Positions 18,092-25,234 of a stretch of 25,234 nt of DNA are shown piece by piece. Within the stretch, counting starts at the first letter, position 1; every line of letters begins with the position of its first letter. Source of the stretch: Beroe ovata (Eukaryota; Ctenophora; Nuda; Beroida; Beroidae). The DNA lies in contig CAMPET010000043.1 in NCBI GenBank assembly GCA_946803715.1, forward strand, positions 246,693 through 271,926, in the 5' to 3' direction. Below the pieces are notes generated by a model. It was not told the origin of the DNA. It saw only the letters and a list, made by a program, of their open reading frames with translations, and did not search any database. Made by a program: the position numbers and the translations under genes.

Positions 18092-20300
18092 ATGCTGATC
18101 AACAGAGTGGTGTACTTTCTCTGTGTACTCAACATGGTGATTTGTATGGCTGTGGCTCCCTTCCAGCTGTTCTACGTGACACTCATTCTTCCATGGCAGG
18201 TATTGTAAAGTTGTATTAGGTACTCATGATAGCCAGTTACAGCAGCAGAATTCAATCATCCCAGATACCTATAATTGCCTGACCAATTCTTAACGATAAA
18301 CTATTGCATGGGTATTGGGTACTAGCTTGTTATTAATATGATGTTGAAACACCTCGTTCCCTTTTAAACCCCATGATAGTTCCCCTAACTCACACAGTAC
18401 TATCCCACTTGACTTGCTTGTTGTCTCTACTCCCCCCATTCTAACACATGTCATTGTCCGGGTGTGTCACACTTCTAACATGACTCAGGAGGAATGCTCT
18501 GTGGCTCCACTAACCCCCAGACTACCCCACAGCACTCCCTTCTTCACTTAATGTACCCCCACCCCTACCCCATCTCACATAACACACATGTCAGGAGGAG
18601 TGTTCTGTGGCCCTCCTAATCACCAGCATCTGGTGCTCTGTTATCTTCACTCTCATTGCCATCCTCAACTTCTACATTACCTACAACAAGAGTAAACAGC
18701 ATTGGAGTGGCCTCCGCAAGAATATGAGGTATTTGTTTATGGGATTGTCTGAAGACCTCTCAAATGGGGTGTTGAACCTCGCTCTAGCCAGCTAATGATA
18801 TCTCGGAAACGGAAAATTAAATGAGGAACTCTTTTAGATTAATTTCACTCTGTAGTTACCACCCCTAGTTACCACCCCTAGTTACCACCCCTAGTTACCA
18901 CCCCTAGTTACCACCCCTATAGGGGCGTTGCCGCTATTATGACAGCTGACTATTATGTCGGCAGGCGACTGTTTTCACATCATCATCACATCCTTTCCAT
19001 ACACCGTACCGTATTGTTATGAGTCCTAATCCCTAAATATCCCCTCGTCAGATTTCTCGTAACCGGAGTTTTCCTTGTGTTTGGACACGTTTTAGCTATC
19101 ATGCTGCTGAAGTACCGACTCCCAAAACATGCAAAGGAGATATTTGTCTCATCCATGCACCAATACTATAGTGAACCAGAGAAGTGAGTTCTTCATCTTG
19201 TCCTGTACAATAATAAGTGAGGGACTAGCTGCTGATTGTGCAATTATTACACCACAATCACACTCACCAGTGGACAAATGTGATATTGTGTGATCTCGAG
19301 TTCACTCATATCACACACTCCTCCTCACACTCCTCACACTCCTCCCCACAGAGCAGCAGTGTACATGGACACAACGCAGCGTGCTGGGCAGTGTTGTGGC
19401 TACTCCTCTCCCTTTGACTGGGACATTGTCACTCACCCCCTACCCTTCTCCTGCTGCCCTCCTAGTGGCGGCGCCAATGTGTCCACATGTCTGCCACAGG
19501 ATGCGTATAGCATCGGCTGTGCTAGATACTTCTCACATATCGTGAGTGTGATTGTTACTGCGCACTTTAGTATCAGTTAGCTAGTTAGCAAATAACCACT
19601 GACTATGGGCCTGCGAGTCTGCTTTTTACCACCAGTTACCTACGAACTCAATTTCTCTACTCGGCTCTTCCCCCTCAAACACTCGTTTTATTTGCATTTC
19701 CCCCAGGTTAGATTTCGCCCTCAAACACTCCTCATCCCTATACATATTCCCAGATTACATACGGCAGTGGGTTGCCTCTTTTCACCAACATTGTGTTACT
19801 ATTGACATTACTACCTGTCTACATTGTTATCATGACTTACATCCAATTCAGGTTTGTACCCATTGACCTTGTCATTTCATCATTGAATTTCTATTTGAAT
19901 TTCGTTTTGAGTACTCATTTTGCTGCTTACTGATAAGGGAAGTGGTCAATGTGTAATGTGCAGCAGGTGCAGTATACAAACTTACAAAAGATGCTATCCA
20001 TCTGGGGGTCCTTTCCAATACAGACTTAAGAGTCTCACTGATGACTTATTTAAAAATTAAGTGTAAATCTCATCACTTGGAACTTATGTGTGTTTCGGAA
20101 TGAATCACAAATTCCTCTCTCTCTCTCTCTGTCACATGAACCATTGACCTCCCCACTGCCCCCACAGTCACATAATGGAGTATGAGGAGTTACAGAGCTC
20201 TGTGTTCCATGACACAAGTACCAATGAGGGAACTCACCAATCATGGCGGACATCCAAATCATCGAGCATCAACGAGGAGAGTCGACCACTGGTCCTCTGA
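18092..20300 (+). CDS. Tetraspanin, 6 exons
   Basis: Exons 18092–18199, 18595–18728, 19052–19183, 19352–19541, 19754–19851 and 20168–20300 join to 795 nt, 264 aa, with all phases consistent. Start: first ATG after an in-frame stop at 17972. Membrane segments: TM1 about 6–33 (its end may belong to a short first loop), TM2 about 42–64, TM3 about 82–100, TM4 about 198–218. The large extracellular loop has the CCG motif (C139, C140), PFSCC (C159, C160), and C171 and C181, the six-cysteine class. The loop between TM1 and TM2 is unusually short. The cytoplasmic tail (about 221–264) is Ser/Glu-rich. Tetraspanins organise membrane microdomains; the substrate or partner here is unknown. The stop codon lies inside the first of a series of GTCGACCA repeats. 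Exons 5 and 6 occur again at 22304–22850. Confidence 0.88.
18853..18917. repeat. 13-bp minisatellite, 5 units
   Basis: Five exact copies of TAGTTACCACCCC in tetraspanin intron 2. Confidence 0.95.
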
Positions 20301-20491
20301 GTCGACCATTGTGATGTTTGTCGACCAATGGTAGTGTAAAGAGAGTCGACCACTGATCAGTGGACATAGAGGGTCGACCACTGGTCTTGTGATGACGAGA
20401 GTTCACTACCGGTATCGTGTATTGAGATTTGACCACTGCAGAAGTCCTCTGACAAGAATGAACACTGGACAACTGAGATGAGTGTCGACCA
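20281..20491 (+). repeat. GTCGACCA repeat cluster at the tetraspanin stop/3' UTR
   Basis: GTCGACCA occurs exactly at 20281, 20301, 20320, 20345, 20373 and 20484, with a degenerate TTTGACCACTG near 20428. Most copies continue as (C/T/A)TGGTC. The first copy encodes the last residues of the tetraspanin (S-R-P-L-V-L) and the rest are in the 3' UTR. 20350–20363 is the perfect palindrome CCACTGATCAGTGG. Spacing is irregular. Confidence 0.85.
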
Positions 20492-20654
20492 TTGGTCTTG
20501 ACCCTGTTATCACAGAATTTCGGTGAAGTTGGCTCCTTCACAAACCAAGCCTTACTAGGGCCGGGATGTTAAATTGATTTTGATTGATTGATTATTGATG
20601 ACACGTATAAATGTTGTGCTGTATCGAAAGTCCTTCAGTTTTTTTCCGGAAATT

Positions 20655-20660
20655 AATAAA
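20655..20660 (+). terminator. Tetraspanin poly(A) signal
   Basis: AATAAA 355 nt after the stop codon, the first canonical signal downstream. An identical copy is at 23205–23210. Confidence 0.7.
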
Positions 20661-21106
20661 ATCTTCGACCTGAATAGATGACTCGACTTCATTTTCCTCG
20701 CGATTATAACACGTAATCACTGTTATTCGCAAACAATGAACCATTTTGAATAATTGATAACATTCTTTTTTGCCTTGGTTTTTATAGGTACTACCCTAAA
20801 TAAATAATTTGTTGATTTTTTCATTGTAATGGATTGATATGATTGTATTTGATTTTAACGCTATTCTACGTTTTTCTGGTCACTGGTGTCCCAAAATCAA
20901 TTTATATTGATTATCGGCAACAACCATCGTATCATTGATATTTGAATCTCCATATTTGAAACTTTCCCTCTTCAAACTTCAATTTCGTGGCACTGATGAT
21001 ACAATCACATTCTAATTTCATAGCACAACTGATGCAATCCCACTGCTATCATTAATTCACCCCTCTAGCAGACATGTCCCTGTAACTGTCAACAGCTGTT
21101 AACAAC
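20661..21106. other. Intergenic region between tetraspanin and ACSS3
   Basis: AT-rich, no reading frames of note. Two related GGCACTGATGATACAA / GCACAACTGATGCAA strings occur near 20990–21035. It presumably holds the ACSS3 promoter; no TATA box was recognised. Confidence 0.5.
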
Positions 21107-22132
21107 ATGAAATTGCTGATAAGATCTGTTAACACCAGCAAGGTTAGCAGCGTGGAATGTTATCAAATCGATAAACAAATTTGCCATAATGCCACAATAA
21201 TCAACCAAAAACTACTTCTCAATTAATGAGAAAATGAAACATTTATTCTTTTCTTGTCTAATTTACTTCAATTACTCGAGTGTCAAGTTTGGTTCCCTCT
21301 GTTATTCTACCCATATGATCGCGAATATGCATGATACAATATATCCTATATAAGCTAGCTAAAATACCCCGGTGGTGCTTGTTTCAGCGATATCTCAGTT
21401 CACTGTACGACAGTTACCAGCGAGAAGCGCTGTCCAATCCGACAGAGTTCTGGTCACGGCAGGCGGATAACCTCGTCTGGGACAGAAAGTGGGATCATGT
21501 GGTGGATACCTCAAACCCGCCCTTCACCAAATGGTGGGTTGACCACCCGTTGACCATGATGCGTACTCAAGGATTGACCGAGATCCCGGTCAAAATTAGC
21601 CTATTTGCCGGTCAAAATGATGAAAATGTCACGGGATTCCTAATCTAACTAACCCTTCATCAATTAAAGTAGTCTCAATATTGGTAGCTCTATTTCAGTG
21701 AGCATTCCTCTCTGTACCCCGTCGTTATATGACGATCACCATCCTATATCAGGTTCCAGGGCGGGAAGTTTAACATGTGTTACAACTGTGTAGACAGACA
21801 CGTGGATGAAGGACATGGTGACAAGACTGCTCTAATCTGGGACTCGCCTGTCACTCACACCCCTGCCCAACACATGTCATACAATGAACTACGTGACAAG
21901 GTAGCTACATACTTACATAGTGAGTTTAGATGTTCCTTACTAGTCATTGGAGGGATTTAATGTTATCAGTAATGTACCTTTAGTTACCTATTCAGTTGTC
22001 TAAATTCTCTCACACAGCTGTCAGCTCACTATGATAATACCTACGTAGGTGAGTAAGCTAGCGAGGTGTCTGGTGGATCTGGGAGTAAAGCCTGGCGACC
22101 GGGTTCTCATTTACATGCCCATGATACTAGAG
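21107..22132 (+). CDS. ACSS3: ACSS3, exons 1–4 of copy A (3' part absent)
   Basis: Exons 21107–21142, 21388–21533, 21753–21900 and 22049–22132 join to 414 nt, 138 codons in consistent phase. They match the N-terminal part of acyl-CoA synthetase short-chain family member 3. The first exon supplies a short basic leader ([12 protein letters not shown]) suited to mitochondrial import; its donor is weak (GTTAGC). Family landmarks are NPTEFW, the CYN-VDRH segment, GDKTAL, SPVTHT and the end of the first Rossmann-like part ([10 protein letters not shown]). Animal ACSS3 activates propionate and related short-chain acids to CoA esters in the mitochondrial matrix. The catalytic ATP/AMP-binding and C-terminal domains are absent because the copy ends at the N (22223). 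This is probably one haplotype of the gene continued in copy B, not a natural truncation. Confidence 0.85.
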
Positions 22133-22222
22133 GTATGACAATGTGAAATCCGTGTAACTCACCTAATTGGTGTATCTTGGCACTACTCCCCACACTCCCC
22201 ACACTCCCACACTCGGTACTAC

Positions 22223-22223
22223 N
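22223..22223. other. Unresolved base at the join of copies A and B
   Basis: A single N. Sequence before it belongs to ACSS3 intron 4, and sequence after it to tetraspanin intron 4, so gene order jumps backwards here. Confidence 0.85.
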
Positions 22224-22303
22224 TCAAACACTCGGTTTGTTTGCATTTCCCCCGGGTTAGACTTCCCCTCAAACACTCCTCATCCCTGTGTATATTCCCC
22301 CAG

Positions 22304-22850
22304 ATTACATACGGCAGTGGGTTGCCTCTATTCACCAACATTGTGTTACTATTGACATTACTACCTGTCTACATTGTCATCATGACTTACATCCAATTCA
22401 GGTTTGTACCCATTGATCTTGTCATTTCATCATTGAATTTCTATTTGAATTTCGTTTCGAGTACCCATTTTGCTGTTTACTGACAAGGGAAGTGGTCAAT
22501 GTGTAATGTTGAGTACCTATAAGTAATGTTAAGTATACAAAAGATGCTAGCCATCTGGGGGTCCTTTCCAATACAGACTTAAAAGTCTCACAGATGACTT
22601 AATTCAAAATTGTAGTGTAAATCTCATCACTTGGAACTTATGTGTGTTTCGGAATGAATCACAGATTCCTCTCTCTCTCTGTCACATGAACCATTGACCT
22701 CCCCACTGCCCCCACAGTCACATAATGGAGTATGAGGAGTTACAGAGCTCTGTGTTCCATGACACAAGTACCAATGAGGGAACTCACCAATCATGGCGGA
22801 CATCCAAATCATCGAGCATCAACGAGGAGAGTCGACCACTGGTCCTCTGA
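22304..22850 (+). CDS. Tetraspanin exons 5–6, second copy (5' exons absent)
   Basis: Exon 5 is 22304–22401 and exon 6 is 22718–22850. They encode the same residues as the complete gene, covering TM4 and the cytoplasmic tail, with intact splice sites and stop. Exons 1–4 are not upstream: the sequence begins abruptly after the N at 22223 inside what would be intron 4. It is best read as the other haplotype of the tetraspanin 3' end. If the duplication is real it is a 5'-truncated, non-functional copy. Confidence 0.85.
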
Positions 22851-23041
22851 GTCGACCATTGTGATGTTTGTCGACCAATGGTAGTGTAAAGAGAGTCGAC
22901 CACTGATCAGTGGACATAGAGGGTCGACCACTGGTCTTGTGATGACGAGAGTTCACTACCGGTATCGTGTATTGAGATTTGACCACTGCAGAAGTCCTCT
23001 GACAAGAATGAACACTGGACAACTGAGATGAGTGTCGACCA
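22831..23041 (+). repeat. GTCGACCA repeat cluster, copy B
   Basis: Exact copy of the cluster at 20281–20491, with GTCGACCA at 22831, 22851, 22870, 22895, 22923 and 23034. No base differences were seen between the two clusters. Confidence 0.85.
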
Positions 23042-23204
23042 TTGGTCTTGACCCTGTTATCACAGAATTTCGGTGAAGTTGGCTCCTTCACAAACCAAGC
23101 CTTACTAGGGCCGGGATGTTAAATTGATTTTGATTGATTGATTATTGATGACACGTATAAATGTTGTGCTGTATCGAAAGTCCTTCAGTTTTTTTCCGGA
23201 AATT

Positions 23205-23210
23205 AATAAA
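23205..23210 (+). terminator. Tetraspanin poly(A) signal, copy B
   Basis: AATAAA 355 nt after the copy-B stop, the same spacing as in copy A. Confidence 0.65.
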
Positions 23211-23644
23211 ATCTTCGACCTGAATAGATGACTCGACTTCATTTTCCTCGCGATTATAACACGTAATCACTGTTATTCGCAAACAATGAACCATTTTGAA
23301 TAATTGATAACATTCTTTTTTGCCTTGGTTTTTATAGGTACTACCCTAAATAAATAATTTGTTGATTTTTTCATTGAAATGGATTGATCTGATTGTATTT
23401 GATTTTAACGCTATTCTACGTTTTTCTGGTCACTGGTGTCCCAAAATCAATCTATCACTGGTATTCGTATCATTGATATTTGAAACTCCATATTTGAAAC
23501 TTTCCCTCTTCAAACTTCAATTTCGTGGCACTGATGATACAAGCACATTCTAATTTCATAGCACAACTCATGCAATCCCACTGCTATCATTAATTCACCC
23601 CTCTAGCTGACATGTCCCTGTAACTGTCAACAGCTGTTAACAAC

Positions 23645-25096
23645 ATGAGATTGCTGATAAGATCTGTTAACACCAGCAAGGTTAGCAGCGTGGAATTTTA
23701 CCAAATCGATAAACAACCTTGCCATAATGCCACAATAATCAACAAAAACTTGCTTCCCAATTAATAAGAAAATAGAATATCTATTCTTTTCAATTTAATG
23801 AGATAATGACCGAGTACTGAATAGGGAAGAAACTCAGAAAAGTATGGGATTGACCGGGTATGATGTGTGTGTTTCCTTGGCTGTTGTACAGCAGGGTGAA
23901 CGATGTGTGTGTATGCTTGTGTGTTGGTGTGTGTGTGACATTAATCTTGCAGTGAAGGATATAAATAGAATTACTTCGCATTTATTATTTTCTTGTCTAC
24001 GGAGTTAACTTCAACTACTCGAGTGTCGAGTCTATTTCCCTCTGTTATTCTACCCATATGATCGCGAATGTGCATGATAAAACATATCCTATATTAACTA
24101 ACTAAAATACCCCGGTGGTGGTTGTTTCAGCGATATCTCAGTTCACTGTACGACAGTTACCAGCGAGAAGCGCTGTCCAATCCGACAGAGTTTTGGTCAC
24201 GGCAGGCGGATAACCTCGTTTGGGACAGGAAGTGGGATCATGTAGTGGATACCTCAAACCCGCCCTTCACCAAATGGTGGGTTGACCATGATCCGTACTC
24301 AAGGACCGGGATCCCGTCAAATTCCCGATCCCGGTCAAAGTTAGCCTCTTTGCCCGGATCCCGGTCAAAATGATTACGGGATTTCTACCGTAATTTAATT
24401 AATTGGGATTTCAATTCAATTCCTTATGAGATTCTTGAATAAGTAGATACTAGGTAGTGAGCACGCAGCGTAGTCAATACTCATCACGTACAAGTTTGTG
24501 TGGGGTTATTGAAGGTGAAAGCACACGAGATTTCATCTTTCCATGAGACCTATTTTCACAATCTGTCTAAAGAGCTACTACTGCCGCTAACTTCCTCTGG
24601 CTAAGTGCCCCCTTCATCAATTAAAGTAGTCTCAATATTGGTAGCTCTATATAAGTGAGCATTCCTCACTGTCCCCCGTCGTTACGTGACGATCACCATC
24701 CTATACCTATTACCTATCAGGTTCCTCGGCGGGAAGTTTAACATGTGTTACAACTGTGTAGACAGACACGTGGATGAAGGACATGGTGACAAGACTGCTC
24801 TAATCTGGGAGTCGCCTGTCACCCACACCCCAGCCCAACACATGTCATACAATGAACTACGTGACAAGGTAGCTACATACTTACATAGTGAGTTTAGATG
24901 TTCCTTACTAGTCATTGGAGGGATTTAATGTTATCAGTAATGTACCTTTAGTTACCTATTCAGTTGTCTAAGTTCTCTCACACAGCTGTCAGCTCACTAT
25001 GATAATGCGTAGGTGAGTAAGCTAGCGAGGTGTCTGGTGGATCTGGGAGTGAAGCCTGGAGACCGGGTTCTCATTTACATGCCCATGATACTAGAG
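23645..25096 (+). CDS. ACSS3: ACSS3, exons 1–4 of copy B (continues past the window)
   Basis: Exons 23645–23680, 24131–24276, 24721–24868 and 25013–25096, with identical lengths and phases to copy A and 138 codons. Against copy A I see three amino-acid differences: K2R in the leader, Q to L in the residue after W61-F, and D to E before SPVTHT. All other base changes noticed in the exons are silent. Intron 2 is longer than in copy A by about 220 bp. The frame is intact to the donor at 25097 and the remaining exons lie beyond the window. It is likely the copy from which the full gene can be read. Confidence 0.85.
23857..23940. repeat. TG microsatellite in the copy-B insertion
   Basis: Interrupted TGTGTG runs within sequence present only in copy B, upstream of ACSS3 exon 2. 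It accounts for part of the length difference between the copies. Confidence 0.8.
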
Positions 25097-25148
25097 GTAT
25101 GACAAGGTGAAATCCGTGTAACTCACCTAATTGGTGTATCCCGGTACT

Positions 25149-25234
25149 ACTCCCCACACTCCCCACACTCCCCACACTCCCCACACTCCCCCACACTCGG
25201 TACTACTCCCCACACTCGGTACTACTCCCCACAC
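25149..25234. repeat. CCCCACACT minisatellite in ACSS3 intron 4
   Basis: Repeated CTCCCCACA units mixed with CTCGGTACTA, truncated by the window end. A shorter version is at about 22185–22222 in copy A, immediately before the N. This repeat is therefore a likely place for assembly paths to switch. Confidence 0.85.

Larger units (their letters stand above)
19675..22222. repeat. Large direct duplicate, copy A
   Basis: Starts CTCAAACACTCG and runs through tetraspanin exons 5–6, the intergenic region and ACSS3 exons 1–4. Aligned to 22224–25234 it is nearly identical over long runs: the tetraspanin last exon and the following several hundred bases match at a constant offset of 2550. It ends within the CCCCACACT-rich intron just before the N at 22223. 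Confidence 0.92.
22224..25234. repeat. Large direct duplicate, copy B (runs off the window)
   Basis: Counterpart of 19675–22222. Differences from copy A include about 190 bp of extra sequence with a TG microsatellite at about 23795–23985, about 220 bp extra at about 24390–24610 in ACSS3 intron 2, loss of one TCTCTC stretch near 22670, and scattered substitutions. Confidence 0.92.

Noticed and set aside
17947-18219. Thr-rich (TLLTDT) peptide over the 18-bp minisatellite
   Set aside because: The repeat is a multiple of three and so open in two frames. The other frame from 18092 gives a clear first membrane segment that splices in phase to exon 2.
20281-20491. CRISPR-like array
   Set aside because: Repeats are too short (8–14 bp) and irregularly spaced, inside a eukaryotic 3' UTR.
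20269-20541. 90-codon antisense frame, present again at 22819–23091
   Set aside because: Its conservation is explained by the large duplicate, and its content by the GTCGACCA motifs and the tetraspanin last exon.
19675-25234. Functional tandem duplication of tetraspanin and ACSS3
   Set aside because: Neither copy is complete and the seam is an N. Haplotype concatenation explains it with fewer steps.

Overview
The window is nuclear DNA of an animal. It is AT-rich, with short GT–AG introns, AATAAA poly(A) signals and closely packed genes between repeat-rich stretches. It contains clear metazoan orthologues: MRPL11, UVSSA, a six-cysteine tetraspanin and ACSS3. It also has a secreted beta/gamma-crystallin with an intact calcium-binding motif. 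Together with what looks like high heterozygosity, this fits a non-vertebrate marine animal, possibly a sponge. The phylum is an inference with low confidence.

Layout. 1–5.95 kb is essentially gene-free. It has TG microsatellites, one isolated zinc-finger-like reading frame (about 2.47–2.63 kb), a roughly 1.1 kb directly repeated block (about 2.84–4.00 and 4.23–5.35 kb), a 266-bp long inverted repeat, and a family of CG-rich fold-back elements with TTGTCAGATTTTAT ends. 5.96–9.23 kb holds two complete plus-strand genes, MRPL11 (3 exons, 162 aa) and UVSSA (4 exons, 592 aa). From 9.46 to at least 16.46 kb I reconstruct a plus-strand gene of at least six exons, all joined in phase 0, whose family I do not recognise. 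A 59-bp hAT-like MITE sits in its second intron. Its 4.8-kb third intron carries a roughly 143-bp satellite, a perfect 34-nt hairpin and, on the minus strand, a complete two-exon beta/gamma-crystallin gene (192 aa). 16.62–17.51 kb holds a small three-exon reading frame (104 aa), either a separate gene or the 3' end of the previous one. 18.09–20.30 kb is a complete six-exon tetraspanin (264 aa). 21.1 kb onward is the 5' part of ACSS3.

The right end (about 19.68–25.23 kb) is present twice, as tetraspanin exons 5–6 plus ACSS3 exons 1–4. The copies meet at a single N (22223), differ by only a few per cent, and neither is complete: copy A lacks the rest of ACSS3 and copy B lacks tetraspanin exons 1–4. 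The other two Ns (4131, 14043) also lie between direct repeats. The simplest reading is that a heterozygous genome was assembled with both haplotypes placed in series at these joins, rather than genuine tandem gene duplication.

The genes do not form a pathway. MRPL11 acts in mitochondrial translation, UVSSA in transcription-coupled DNA repair, ACSS3 in mitochondrial short-chain acyl-CoA synthesis, the tetraspanin in membranes, and the crystallin is probably extracellular. I see no convincing new multi-gene system. The most unusual signals are a GTCGACCA motif repeated six times across the tetraspanin stop codon and 3' UTR, the fold-back element family, and the nested crystallin gene.
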